From: Pleomorphovibrio marinus
GTDB taxonomy: Bacteria; Bacteroidota; Bacteroidia; Cytophagales; Cyclobacteriaceae
Direction of reading: 5' to 3'
Length of the DNA stretch: 64,000 nucleotides
NCBI RefSeq assembly: GCF_003347495.1
Contig: NZ_QCXY01000011.1
Span: 124,001-188,000, forward strand
This document shows positions 45,584-55,106 of this stretch, one piece after another. The translations under genes were made by a program, and so were the position numbers. The notes under the pieces are model-generated. The model worked only from the letters and a program-made list of their open reading frames with translations. It did no database searches and was not told the DNA's origin. The first letter of the stretch is position 1. Every line of letters starts with the position of its first letter.

Positions 45584-48053
45584 ACTACCCTACCTAGGGG
45601 TGGACCATTGCAAGGGGTATGATATCCTTTACAACGAGAAAGGCGACTTTGGGGTGGTGTTGGAAGTCAAGAACCCCGTCCTGCAGTACGCGGCAGATCC
45701 GGGAAACTATGACAATTTCCACCAACTCTATGTCAATTTGATCAAAGTGCTGGGAGAAGGCTTCCTGCTCCAAAAACAGGATATCCTAAGCAGAAAGCAG
45801 TTCAACCCGGAACCCTCCAGTGAATATCTCCAGCGGAAATACGATGAACATTTCCTAGGCCGGATTTACACTTCCCACCAAACATTCCTTATCATCACCA
45901 GAAGGGCAAAATCCGGTTTCTACACCTACAGCCAGAAACAGCTCCATGAATTTACCCAGTCCATTGACAAGGTAGCGGACCTGTTTGTCCGTGCCCACCT
46001 CCCTGTTACCGCACTGAACAACAATCAGATCAACCGCTACATCAAGCGGATCCTAACCATGAATTTCCATGACTCCCAACTCTGCCTAAACAACCTGCTT
46101 GCCGGGGATGAGCAGGTGGAGATGGGAAAAACGGCAGTCCGCTCCATCAGCCTGATCAACACGGACACCATTGACCTGCCCCAAACGGTGGGTACCCATC
46201 AGGAAAGGACGGACAAGGATACCCTAAAGGGCTTTCCCATTGACAATATGGGCTTTTTGTTTTCGGTACCCCATTTCAACAGCATCATCTATAACCAGGT
46301 GATTGAGATCGTGCCGCAGTCCATGACCCAGCGGAAATTGGAACTGAAGCGGAAAAGGCATTCGGGAATTCCCGATCCTGCCAACAACATGTGTGTGGAA
46401 GACATTGACCAACTCCTGGAGGACATCACCAGAAGCAACCAGTTGCTGGTCAACTCCCATTTCAACATCCTGGTGTCCGGGGAGAAGGAGCTGATACAGG
46501 GAACCGCCAACTTTATTGAATCCTCCCTTTTCCAGCAGGGCATCATCCCCTCAAAGAATGCCTACAACCAACTGGAACTGTTCAGGACGGCCCTGCCCTG
46601 CAACACGGCAGAACTGAAACCCTACGACTATTTCCTGACCACCTCCGATGCGGCCTTGTGCTTCTTTTTCAAGGAAACCATGAGCCGGGACGAGGTCAGC
46701 AATTTCCAGATCAGGTTGACCGACCGTCAGGGCATACCGGTAAAGATTGATCCCGCGGACCTGCCCATGCAGACCAACCGGATCAACAACCGTAACAAGT
46801 TTGTCTTGGGGCCCTCCGGATCGGGCAAGTCCTTCTTTATGAACGCCCTGATCGAGCAATACTGCATGTATAACAAAAGCGAGACCCCCAGGTGGCTGAT
46901 GGATGTGGTCATCGTGGATACCGGACATTCCTATTTTGGGCTCTGTGCCTATTATGGGGGCAAGTACATTACGTATTCAGAGGAAAAGCCCATTACCACC
47001 AACCCCTTTGCCGTAAGCAGGGAAGAATACAACATCGAAAAAAAGGATGCCCTCCTCACGCTGATCAGTGTACTTTGGAAATCAGCAGAGGGCAACATCT
47101 CCCAAGTGGAATCCGACGTGATTTCCACTACCCTTTCGGCGTATTATCACGCCTATTTCAAAAAGCCCTCGAATGGTGATCGCCTCAGTTTTGACAGCTT
47201 TTATGAATTTGCCCTGGCCTATATTCCGGAGATGATCCAGAAGGAAAACATCCATTTCAACATCGATGAGTTCAGGTTTGTCCTAAAGAAATTTTACAAG
47301 GGAGGCGAGTACGATAGCCTGCTGAATGAAGAAGTGGACCAGTCCCTGTTTGGGGAGGCCTTTATCGTCTTTGAGATTGATTCCATCAAGGAGCACAAGG
47401 TACTCTTCCCCATTGTCACCCTGATCATCATGGACGTGTTTATCCAAAAGATGCGGTTTCGGAGCAAACAGCGAAAAGCACTGGTCATTGAGGAGGCCTG
47501 GAAGGCCATTGCCTCACCATTGATGGCCAACTATATCCTTTACCTATACAAGACGGTGCGGAAATTCTGGGGAGAAGCCATTGTGGTGACACAGGAACTG
47601 GGAGACATCATTGGCAACAGCGTGGTCAAGGACAGCATCGTGAACAACTCGGATACCATCATTTTGCTGGATCAGGCAAAATTCAAGGACCACTACGATG
47701 AGATCGCCTCATTGCTTTCCATCAATGAACATGAAAGAAAAAAGATCTTCACCATCAACCAGTTTGACAACACGGAGGGCCGGGGCAGGTTCAAGGAGGT
47801 CTATATCCGGAGGGGGGCCAGCGGAGAGGTATATGGCGTAGAGGTCTCCCTTCACCAATACCTGACCTACACCACCGAAAAGCCCGAAAAGGCAGCCGTG
47901 GAAATCTACCTGGATTGCTACGGCAATTACGAAGAGGCCTTGGACCGCTTTGTGACGGATTTCAGGGCTTCAAGAACGGAATTGAACCGGTTTTTCTCAT
48001 TGATCAACCAATGGGGAACTCCCTATGGGGAAAAAAAGGAATTAACAGCTTAA
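45555..48053 (+). CDS. traG: TraG, VirB4-like conjugation ATPase
   Basis: 832 residues, typical for the family. The N-terminal 400 residues include the scaffold domain (DILYNEKGDFGVVLEVKNPV). The ATPase domain follows: Walker A FVLGPSGSGKSFF at about residue 417, Walker B ALVIEEAWKAI at about 641, and a sensor-like VTQELGDIIGNSVVKDSI. It energises assembly of the conjugation pilus and substrate transfer at the inner membrane. It is encoded between the small membrane proteins and a set of secreted proteins, as in CTnDOT-type operons. Confidence 0.9.
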   Translation: MPKRRKTQFKLPYLGVDHCKGYDILYNEKGDFGVVLEVKNPVLQYAADPGNYDNFHQLYVNLIKVLGEGFLLQKQDILSRKQFNPEPSSEYLQRKYDEHFLGRIYTSHQTFLIITRRAKSGFYTYSQKQLHEFTQSIDKVADLFVRAHLPVTALNNNQINRYIKRILTMNFHDSQLCLNNLLAGDEQVEMGKTAVRSISLINTDTIDLPQTVGTHQERTDKDTLKGFPIDNMGFLFSVPHFNSIIYNQVIEIVPQSMTQRKLELKRKRHSGIPDPANNMCVEDIDQLLEDITRSNQLLVNSHFNILVSGEKELIQGTANFIESSLFQQGIIPSKNAYNQLELFRTALPCNTAELKPYDYFLTTSDAALCFFFKETMSRDEVSNFQIRLTDRQGIPVKIDPADLPMQTNRINNRNKFVLGPSGSGKSFFMNALIEQYCMYNKSETPRWLMDVVIVDTGHSYFGLCAYYGGKYITYSEEKPITTNPFAVSREEYNIEKKDALLTLISVLWKSAEGNISQVESDVISTTLSAYYHAYFKKPSNGDRLSFDSFYEFALAYIPEMIQKENIHFNIDEFRFVLKKFYKGGEYDSLLNEEVDQSLFGEAFIVFEIDSIKEHKVLFPIVTLIIMDVFIQKMRFRSKQRKALVIEEAWKAIASPLMANYILYLYKTVRKFWGEAIVVTQELGDIIGNSVVKDSIVNNSDTIILLDQAKFKDHYDEIASLLSINEHERKKIFTINQFDNTEGRGRFKEVYIRRGASGEVYGVEVSLHQYLTYTTEKPEKAAVEIYLDCYGNYEEALDRFVTDFRASRTELNRFFSLINQWGTPYGEKKELTA

Positions 48054-48064
48054 TACTATTCACC

Positions 48065-48724
48065 ATGAAAATCCTGACGATTCTACTTTTCATTTTCACC
48101 TGTGGCTGGTCGATAGCGCAGGTATACGTTGACCCTGCCGTTGCTGGAGCCCAAGCCGCCCATGCAGCGGTGATCAATACCCAACTGAACAACACCAATG
48201 AGCGGTTGACTTTGATAGAAAGGGGTCAACTGGCCGTGACCGGAAACCTTACCATAGTGAATACCATGCAGGAGAAGCTGTATGCGGGATTGACGGAGGT
48301 GAGTGCCATCCTTACCAACCTGGCCAACGTAAGGGAGATCGCTCGCATCGCAGCGGGTATTTCAGGAGATGTTCGGGATATCATGGAACTGGCCAGGGAA
48401 AACCCGGTATTTCTGGTGTTCGCCGAGCAGAACGCCACCCTGTTCCAGCAGCGGGCAACCGCCCTAGCACTTGAGGTGCAGCAGTTTGCACTCAAGGGAG
48501 GCAAGGATAACTTGATGGATGCGGGGGAAAGGGCAAAAATCATCAACACCATTTTGAATGAATTGCTGATCCTGCGGTCCTATACCTATGGGATGTACCG
48601 CTCCATGCAGTTTACCGCCATGAAGGGACTTTTCAAATCGCTGAACCCCTTTCAGGGATACATCGAAATGGACCTTGCCAATATGGACAATATCCTCAGA
48701 AAAAGAGCAATCCTAAGCCGATAA
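48065..48724 (+). CDS. Secreted conjugation protein, paralogue 1 (TraI-position)
   Basis: 219 residues from ATG 48065. The signal peptide ends near SIAQVYVDPA. The mature protein is nearly all helix: NTQLNNTNERLTLIERGQLA, NVREIARIAAGISGDVRDIM, ENPVFLVFAEQNATLFQQRA and a C-terminal FKSLNPFQGYIEMDLANMDN. The last two blocks recur in the gene at 49372-50031 (QNPILLLFAETYIRQAKERS, LKRLNPYQAYLNQNRNLVNQ), so these two are paralogues. A periplasmic VirB5-like or core role is possible but not established. Confidence 0.75.
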   Translation: MKILTILLFIFTCGWSIAQVYVDPAVAGAQAAHAAVINTQLNNTNERLTLIERGQLAVTGNLTIVNTMQEKLYAGLTEVSAILTNLANVREIARIAAGISGDVRDIMELARENPVFLVFAEQNATLFQQRATALALEVQQFALKGGKDNLMDAGERAKIINTILNELLILRSYTYGMYRSMQFTAMKGLFKSLNPFQGYIEMDLANMDNILRKRAILSR

Positions 48725-48727
48725 GCC

Positions 48728-49375
48728 ATGAAAATTCTATTGTTCACCATAAGCCTAATTTTCTCCTATCCAGTCCTTGGGCAGATCAACATTACCCTGC
48801 TGCATCAATTGGTGGAAGACTCCAAAAACGAACACGATAGGCAATCAGAGGCCAAGGCCAACCAGGCCAAAAATGCCATCAACGAAGAGGTAAACAGAAA
48901 TTTGATGGGAGAAGTCAAGGAGAAGTACAGAACGGTGCAGGAGCGCTTTGCCAAACTCAACCTGCTAATGGAGGCGGTGGGCCTTGCCGCTATGACCGAT
49001 TCCTTGGTCAGGACCATCATAGGCCATCAGGAACAAATCGTTATCTATTGCCAAAATGACCCTTTCCTGATTCCACTCGCATTGGAGACGGAAAAGCTGT
49101 TCGTGAAGCGATCCTTTTCCCTGATGAATTACCTCATAGGATTAATGGCCTCCATCGGTGAGCTGAACCAGATGAAGGTTTCCGAAAGGCGCTTGTTGCT
49201 GCAGCATGTTCTGTATGAGCTCAGGGAAATCAACAGGCTATCCCGGGCGACCTCCCAAACCCTGGAATCGCATATCAGACGAAAACTGGGGGGCAGCCCC
49301 TATCCACAATACCTCTTGGAAGTATCGGGAACCGTGGATGAAATACTGGCTAACATTCAACGGATAAGAAATTGA
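48728..49375 (+). CDS. Secreted conjugation protein, paralogue 2
   Basis: 215 residues from ATG 48728, four bases after the previous stop, with a signal peptide (FTISLIFSYPVLGQ). Mostly helical with a coiled-coil-like segment (AKANQAKNAINEEVNRNLMG). It has the same overall plan as its two neighbours: a helix near residue 95 (NDPFLIPLALETEKLFVKRS) parallels their NPVFLVFAE and NPILLLFAE segments. It appears to be a diverged member of a triplicated family. Function unknown. Confidence 0.7.
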   Translation: MKILLFTISLIFSYPVLGQINITLLHQLVEDSKNEHDRQSEAKANQAKNAINEEVNRNLMGEVKEKYRTVQERFAKLNLLMEAVGLAAMTDSLVRTIIGHQEQIVIYCQNDPFLIPLALETEKLFVKRSFSLMNYLIGLMASIGELNQMKVSERRLLLQHVLYELREINRLSRATSQTLESHIRRKLGGSPYPQYLLEVSGTVDEILANIQRIRN

Positions 49376-50031
49376 AAAAGCTACTGACATTGTTCCTTTT
49401 GACACTTTCCTTTGGGCTGTCTGCCCAAATACTGGTGTATGACCGTGACCATTTTATGATTGTCAATGAAAATGCGGCCATGAGGAATGTTTCCGAGATT
49501 GGCTACCAGGAAAGCCTAAACGGCATCCGACAAAACACCGATGACATTGGCCTGAATGTATCCAGCCTGGCCATGGTGGAAACTATGATCCTCCGCTCCC
49601 TCAACCAGGTCAATCAAGGCCTTAAAGATGCCATCCAGGTAAAACAGATCGGGAGGGTGCTGCAAAGGATATATGCCTTAAGCGATGAAACCATCATCTT
49701 GGCCTCCCAGAACCCCATATTACTGCTTTTTGCCGAAACCTATATCCGACAGGCCAAGGAAAGGAGCTTCACCCTGGTTACAGAGGTTTCCTCCTTTGTG
49801 CTGGCGGAGGGGAATAACCTCCTGATCAATCCCAATGTGAGGGATGAGCTTCTGGGGAAAATTCAACTTGAAATCCAACTCATTGCCGCCTACCTGTTGG
49901 CGGTTCGGAATGCCATGTACTGGGCCAATATAAACGGGGTGCTGAAAAGGCTGAACCCCTATCAGGCCTACCTCAACCAAAACAGAAACCTTGTCAATCA
50001 AATCCTTCTCCAAAAACAGTTGCTGCGATGA
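49372..50031 (+). CDS. Secreted conjugation protein, paralogue 3
   Basis: 219 residues from TTG 49372, which overlaps the previous stop by four bases. A signal peptide ends near LSAQILVYD. It shares with the first paralogue the segment ENPVFLVFAE-like (QNPILLLFAETYIRQ) and the C-terminal block LKRLNPYQAYLNQNRNLVN. Helical, no catalytic motif. Tight packing and co-expression suggest the three proteins work at one site of the transfer machine. Confidence 0.7.
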   Translation: MKKLLTLFLLTLSFGLSAQILVYDRDHFMIVNENAAMRNVSEIGYQESLNGIRQNTDDIGLNVSSLAMVETMILRSLNQVNQGLKDAIQVKQIGRVLQRIYALSDETIILASQNPILLLFAETYIRQAKERSFTLVTEVSSFVLAEGNNLLINPNVRDELLGKIQLEIQLIAAYLLAVRNAMYWANINGVLKRLNPYQAYLNQNRNLVNQILLQKQLLR

Positions 50032-50828
50032 CAAAGAAAAAAACATATTGGCTACTCCTTCCTGTTATCTCCCTCTTGTCCCTGGCAAGTGCCCAGGCAC
50101 AAACCCCCATTCGGGACAGGGCGGTGATAGCCCAACAGGAAAGGATGGTGTTCAAGCAATGGAACCAAAACCGTTTCCACCCCCTGCCCTACCGAATTCT
50201 TGGTATCCCTACCAATCCCAACTGGTACCTGACCTGGGCCTTGCACCCCAACTATCCCAACCTGGACAGGAGACCCCTCTCCCCTGCTGGGGAACAGACC
50301 CAGAGGCTTGGATTGGCAGCGGCCATGAAGATCTCCTCGGACTACTACAAGCAGCAGGCAGATACCGTCAAAAACCTGGCAGTTAGGGAAATGACCCGCA
50401 TATCCGGTGCATTATCCGGTACGGATCCGCTGTATTTGCTCTACTACAAAAATGAGCTCGCCCCGCTGGAAAATATCGAAGCCCATGCCTTCCAATACAG
50501 TACCGCACAGGTAAGGGACTATATGCAGGAAAACGGTGCCTATGACTGGTACCTGGAACACATGAAAAGCCTGGAAGAAAGGTACGGCTTTGCAAAAACG
50601 CAGGACATGGAAAGGGGGCAACGGATCCTTATGTACCACCGCATCCTATTGGACTTGAGGAGACTCCAAAGCAACTGGGAACATAAGTTGGCCCTTTCGC
50701 AAAAGATGCTGGCCTTCCGTGAAAGCATGGAAAGAAGACAGCAACGGATCGGTCAATTATCGGAACAAGCCAATCAACAGGAAGAAATGCTTTCGGGAAT
50801 CTTACAAAGACGAATCATAATGCAATGA
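50028..50828 (+). CDS. Secreted conjugation protein (DUF5045-like)
   Basis: 266 residues from ATG 50028 (ATGA overlap). After a signal peptide (WLLLPVISLLSLASAQAQ) comes a Trp/Pro-rich stretch (NWYLTWALHPNYPNLDRRPL) and then long helices with a C-terminal coiled-coil (ESMERRQQRIGQLSEQANQQ). It occupies the place before TraJ in similar operons. Probably a periplasmic component; function unknown. Confidence 0.65.
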   Translation: MTKKKTYWLLLPVISLLSLASAQAQTPIRDRAVIAQQERMVFKQWNQNRFHPLPYRILGIPTNPNWYLTWALHPNYPNLDRRPLSPAGEQTQRLGLAAAMKISSDYYKQQADTVKNLAVREMTRISGALSGTDPLYLLYYKNELAPLENIEAHAFQYSTAQVRDYMQENGAYDWYLEHMKSLEERYGFAKTQDMERGQRILMYHRILLDLRRLQSNWEHKLALSQKMLAFRESMERRQQRIGQLSEQANQQEEMLSGILQRRIIMQ

Positions 50829-51988
50829 AGATAATACTGACTACCCTACTGTTAACGCTGCTTTTGCTGCCACTGGCAAAGGGCCAGGTACCTGTGCCCC
50901 CGGAAGAGTACAAGGAGGCCATCTCCTTTCTCCAGGGAAACGGGATATATGACCGGGGGATCATGCGCTTTTTTGAGGGGATGCGGGATTATGCCTATAG
51001 CCATTTTGGCCCCTTTATCCGGGATGCCCAAGCCCTGGCCTGCATTTTTATGCTGATTTTCTTTTCCATCAAATCCTACGAAATGATGGTAGGCGACAAA
51101 AAAATGGAAATTATGCCGCTGCTACGACCCTTTGGGTTGCTGATGCTGACCATGTGGTGGGGAATGTTCTGCAGGATCATCGCTTTTCCCACCGACCTCA
51201 TATCGGCAAAAACCGAGGCCATGTTTTCCACCCAAAATGACCGGATCAACGCCTTGAGGTTGGACAGGGCGGTGTACATCATTGAGGTGGCCGACAAATT
51301 GGTGGAATACCAGGCGACCACCGAACTGGCCTCCCAGCAGGCCCAGGAAGCGGATAAGGGCTTGGGCACCGTCATGGTGGATGGTATAAAGGGCTTTTTT
51401 ACCGACAACGTATATGGCCCTTTGGTTCAGATGAAGATCAGGATGCAGACCAACTTGCAGCTATTGGTCACCCAATTACTGGAACTCCTGGCCATTTGGA
51501 TACTGAGAATTTGTGTCTATCTGGTCTTTTTTATCCAGATCATCTATTCCACCATTCTGGTGATTTTGGGTCCCTTTTCATTGGCGGTAAGCGTGCTTCC
51601 GGCCTTTAGGGATGCCTTTACCACTTGGATTGCCCGTTTTGTGGCCGTCAACCTGTATGTGGGCATTGCCTACTTGGTATTATACGTTTGCGGGCTGATG
51701 CAGGAATATGCCTTTCTGCAGGAAATACAGAAATACGAGGCCCTGTTGGACAGTTCGGGGGGTGAGGAGGTGTTGTCGAAACTGGCCTGGATGGCAGGCA
51801 ACGGCATCCTTTCTTTCGGCTTGGTCATCGTCAGTTTTTTGGTGGGAGCCATCGCCATCACCACGGTGCCCTCCATCTCCACTTGGATCATCAGTACCTC
51901 GGGCATCACCGCAGCGGCAGCAACGGCGGGACGGACAGGCTCCATGCTGGGCACCCGCATGTCCAGAGGCGCAATAATGGGAAGATAA
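50825..51988 (+). CDS. traJ: TraJ, VirB6-like inner membrane protein
   Basis: 387 residues, signal-like N-terminus (LLLTLLLLPLAKGQ) followed by several helices: LACIFMLIFFSIKSYEMMVG, LLMLTMWWGMFCRIIAF, WILRICVYLVFFIQIIYS, FVAVNLYVGIAYLVLYVCG and FGLVIVSFLVGAIAITTVP. The polytopic layout and the preceding/following genes match TraJ of Bacteroidota conjugative elements. It is thought to form part of the inner membrane channel. It overlaps the preceding gene by four bases. Confidence 0.85.
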   Translation: MKIILTTLLLTLLLLPLAKGQVPVPPEEYKEAISFLQGNGIYDRGIMRFFEGMRDYAYSHFGPFIRDAQALACIFMLIFFSIKSYEMMVGDKKMEIMPLLRPFGLLMLTMWWGMFCRIIAFPTDLISAKTEAMFSTQNDRINALRLDRAVYIIEVADKLVEYQATTELASQQAQEADKGLGTVMVDGIKGFFTDNVYGPLVQMKIRMQTNLQLLVTQLLELLAIWILRICVYLVFFIQIIYSTILVILGPFSLAVSVLPAFRDAFTTWIARFVAVNLYVGIAYLVLYVCGLMQEYAFLQEIQKYEALLDSSGGEEVLSKLAWMAGNGILSFGLVIVSFLVGAIAITTVPSISTWIISTSGITAAAATAGRTGSMLGTRMSRGAIMGR

Positions 51989-52000
51989 ACTCGTACAACC

Positions 52001-52612
52001 ATGATCATAAAAAACATCGAATCAAAAATCAAGCTGGCCACATTCCTGTCATTGGGGAGCTTTATAGCGGCCATCATTATCAGCGTTTCGGTTTCCTTCT
52101 TTGCTTATCGGCAGGTGGCCAATGCAAGGCAGTCCATTTATATCCTTGACAATGACATCCCCATCCTGGCCAAGCAGACAAACATGCAGATGAACCGTCC
52201 TGCCGAGTACCGTGCGGCGGTGGATCTTTTTCACAGCCTCTTTTTCTCCCTGACCCCGGATGACAGGCACATAGAGTACCAAATGAAAAAGGCCATGTAC
52301 CTGGCAGACGAATCAGGGGTGTTGCAATACAACAACCTGAAGGAGAAGGGCTATTTCAACTCCATTCTCAGTTCCAGTTCGGTATTGACCCTTCAGACCG
52401 ATTCCATTGCATTGGCCCCCAACAATAGGTTCATCTATTACGGCAAGCAGAAGATCGAAAGAAGAAGCGCCACGATCACCAGGTCCCTGATTACAGAAGG
52501 GTATTTAATGGATATCCCCAGGTCGGAAAACAACAGCCACGGGGTACTGATCACCAATTGGAAAACGCTGGAAAACAAAGACCTGAGCCATGTTTCAAAA
52601 AACACCTTCTGA
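52001..52612 (+). CDS. traK: TraK, VirB8-like membrane protein
   Basis: 203 residues. A cytoplasmic N-terminal segment is followed by one membrane helix (LGSFIAAIIISVSVSFFAY) and a periplasmic domain containing FHSLFFSLTPDDRHIEYQMK, a block diagnostic of TraK. It is a structural bridge in the transfer complex. The gene overlaps the next one by 23 bp. Confidence 0.88.
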   Translation: MIIKNIESKIKLATFLSLGSFIAAIIISVSVSFFAYRQVANARQSIYILDNDIPILAKQTNMQMNRPAEYRAAVDLFHSLFFSLTPDDRHIEYQMKKAMYLADESGVLQYNNLKEKGYFNSILSSSSVLTLQTDSIALAPNNRFIYYGKQKIERRSATITRSLITEGYLMDIPRSENNSHGVLITNWKTLENKDLSHVSKNTF

Positions 52613-53030
52613 GGACAGCATCCTTTTCACCGAAATAAAAAAGGAATTCGGCACCCTGCACGAAAAGGGCAAAAAAAGCATGGGTAACCTGCTGGCAAAC
52701 TACCCCAGACAGTGCTTTGGGGCTATGGTGGTCACGCTGATGCTCTCGGCGGTGCTCGCCTTTATCGTCCCACCTTTCAATGGTGAAAAACGGCAGGAAG
52801 AAACCCGACTTATCGATGAAGTCAACCACCTCGGATCCGGGATAGCCGATGAGTTCTCTACCCTCTTTAAAATAGGGAATGAGGCAAAAAGGATTGGACA
52901 GTTAAAAAGTGAAGTGGAAAGGATCATCGCCCAGGAGGAAATCGACTTACAGGACAGCATTTTTCTGGAAAATGCCATCCTTGAGCTAAAAAGGTACCAC
53001 CCTATTAACCCGCAACACCATGAGGATTAA
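52590..53030 (+). CDS. TraL-position membrane protein
   Basis: 146 residues with a single membrane helix (FGAMVVTLMLSAVLAFIVP) at about residues 44-62 and charged helices on both sides (FSTLFKIGNEAKRIGQLKSE). Its position between TraK and TraM suits TraL, but the sequence is not distinctive enough to be sure. It overlaps both neighbours. Confidence 0.6.
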   Translation: MFQKTPSEDSILFTEIKKEFGTLHEKGKKSMGNLLANYPRQCFGAMVVTLMLSAVLAFIVPPFNGEKRQEETRLIDEVNHLGSGIADEFSTLFKIGNEAKRIGQLKSEVERIIAQEEIDLQDSIFLENAILELKRYHPINPQHHED

Positions 53031-54207
53031 TTTCAAACAACCCAAATACATGCTTCCCCTGATCCTGCTGCCCTTTATGCTGCTGCTGAATTTTGGCATG
53101 CAGTCCTTTACCGAGAAGGATGAAAGGCACCATGACAAGGGAAAGGAAGACCTGCAGGAATCTGTGGGAGATGTTTCGGATCAAATCCGGAACCGTGGCA
53201 TAGATGGCAAACTGGATGCCTTTCGGTCCAGGTACAAAAGGGCAGATGGCTACACGGCCATCAAAAACCTGAGGATTGACGTGGAGCAGGAAGATGAGAT
53301 CTTTTCCCAGTACAACGAAACAGAAAAAAGGATGCTGGATTCCATTGACCTGGCCTTAAGAAACGCAATGGATAAGCCGAAGCCCCAAGCAGCACCCAGA
53401 ACGGTTCCGGCCATTGGTTCGCATTATACCCCCGCTGTCCAAACTGACGAAGATAAGCTCATACTTCAGGCACTCAACCAAATGGAGCACCAAGCCAACA
53501 GCAGGGAGAAAGCCAGGTATGAAGATCCCATGGACCTGTTCCGGGCACAAATGGCCTTGGTGGATTCCATCTCAAAGGCCAATGATCCTGCCTTTCAGTA
53601 TCCCCATTCGGAAGAAAGTTTTATCGAAGAAGAAATTTCCCGCCCCAGGCTTAAAGTTTCCAAGGGCAAGCAGCCGGATCACCATTTTAACACCGTGGTG
53701 AAGGACTCCCCACCTTCCTTTATTCAGGCCATCGTGGACCAGGAAATCCAAAAAGGCATTATGGGAGAAAGGATCAGGATCCGATTGCTGGATGATATCC
53801 AGGTCGGCACGGCAGTGCTGCCCAAAGGCACCTACCTCTATGCCTGGATCAGCGGCTATCAACCACAACGGGTAAAACTGACGGTCAGCTCTGTGATGGT
53901 TGGGGACAAAATCCTGCCCATTGCCTTAAGTATTTACGACCAGGATGGCATGGAGGGACTGTATGTCCCTGCCAGTTCCTTCAGGGAATTCTCCAAAGAC
54001 CTGGGCGGCAACGTGACGGGAGGCATGAACCTTCAGTTGCAGAACCCCGCCTCCATGAACCAGATGTACATGTCTGCCCTGCAACGGGTATTTACCTCCA
54101 GTTCCCAGGCTTTGTCCAAAAGGATTCGGCAAAACAAGGCCAACCTCAAATATGGCACTGTCATTTACCTCATCGATTCGGAAGATCTGAATTCGGACTT
54201 CCATTAA
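53020..54207 (+). CDS. traM: TraM, VirB10-like conjugation protein
   Basis: 395 residues: an N-terminal membrane anchor (YMLPLILLPFMLLLNFGMQS), a long charged and Pro-rich spacer (residues 40-230), and a C-terminal VirB10-like beta-barrel domain: RIRLLDDIQVGTAVLPKGTY, LYAWISGYQPQRVKLTVSSV, IALSIYDQDGMEGLYVPASS. It spans the cell envelope and links inner and outer membrane parts. It overlaps the upstream gene by 11 bp. Confidence 0.88.
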   Translation: MRINFKQPKYMLPLILLPFMLLLNFGMQSFTEKDERHHDKGKEDLQESVGDVSDQIRNRGIDGKLDAFRSRYKRADGYTAIKNLRIDVEQEDEIFSQYNETEKRMLDSIDLALRNAMDKPKPQAAPRTVPAIGSHYTPAVQTDEDKLILQALNQMEHQANSREKARYEDPMDLFRAQMALVDSISKANDPAFQYPHSEESFIEEEISRPRLKVSKGKQPDHHFNTVVKDSPPSFIQAIVDQEIQKGIMGERIRIRLLDDIQVGTAVLPKGTYLYAWISGYQPQRVKLTVSSVMVGDKILPIALSIYDQDGMEGLYVPASSFREFSKDLGGNVTGGMNLQLQNPASMNQMYMSALQRVFTSSSQALSKRIRQNKANLKYGTVIYLIDSEDLNSDFH

Positions 54208-54226
54208 ACTCAAAACCCACATTGAC

Positions 54227-55069
54227 ATGAAAAGGATAACCCTAATTACATGCATTTATTCCCTTTTCGCCTTTTCCGCTTTGGCGCAGAAGACTGATTA
54301 TGGCGCTTCCCCTACAAAAAGGCAAAAACTGTTTATCCGGGAAGACATCACCCTTCATTTTACCTCCCCCGAACCCATCCAGTATGTGGATATTTCCAGC
54401 AAAAACCTGGTGGGTGACCTGCCCCTTGACAATGTGTTTCGGATTAAAATGCAGGAGGACAGTGGCCAAGTTGGCAAAGCCCCCCAGCAGGACTTGGGCG
54501 TGGTGACCATCATCGGGCAAAAATTCATTGCCCAATATGAACTGCAATATACCTCAGGAAACAGGGAAGTGCCCACCTTGCTCGAAATCGTACCCGCGGA
54601 CATGCATCCCCTGGATATAGGTGCCACGCCGCTTACCCAAAATGAACTGAGGGGGTTTTCCCTGAAGGCCTATAAATTGAAGCCGAGCATCAAACGCCTA
54701 CACCATTCCGAATACGGGATTACCGGCTATGTCGACAATATCCACACCTTGGATGACTACATATTTCTTGACATCACATTCACCAATGAAACCAACCTGA
54801 AATTTGACATTGACCAGGTAAGGTTCAGGGTGGAAGACAAAAAAATCACCAAGGCGACAAATGTACAGGCCATAGAAATTGAGCCCGTTTTCACCCTTGT
54901 TGAAAAGGAATCCTTCAAACGAAAATACAGGAACATTTATGTGTTGAAAAAATTCTCCTTTCCCAACAACAAGGTGCTTACCATAGAACTGACGGAAAAG
55001 CAGTTATCCGGAAGAACGCTGATCGTGCAAATCGATTACCTACACCTATTGCGGGCAGACACCTTATAA
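54227..55069 (+). CDS. traN: TraN, VirB9-like conjugation protein (DUF4138)
   Basis: 280 residues with a signal peptide (LITCIYSLFAFSALAQ). The beta-rich body includes LFIREDITLHFTSPEPIQYV, DISSKNLVGDLPLDNVFRIK, and HHSEYGITGYVDNIHTLDDY, all typical of TraN. It follows traM by 19 bp and would form the outer part of the transfer channel with TraM. Confidence 0.88.
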   Translation: MKRITLITCIYSLFAFSALAQKTDYGASPTKRQKLFIREDITLHFTSPEPIQYVDISSKNLVGDLPLDNVFRIKMQEDSGQVGKAPQQDLGVVTIIGQKFIAQYELQYTSGNREVPTLLEIVPADMHPLDIGATPLTQNELRGFSLKAYKLKPSIKRLHHSEYGITGYVDNIHTLDDYIFLDITFTNETNLKFDIDQVRFRVEDKKITKATNVQAIEIEPVFTLVEKESFKRKYRNIYVLKKFSFPNNKVLTIELTEKQLSGRTLIVQIDYLHLLRADTL

Positions 55070-55106
55070 AAAGTGTATTTATGGACCTAAGTAACCCGGA
55101 AATCAG

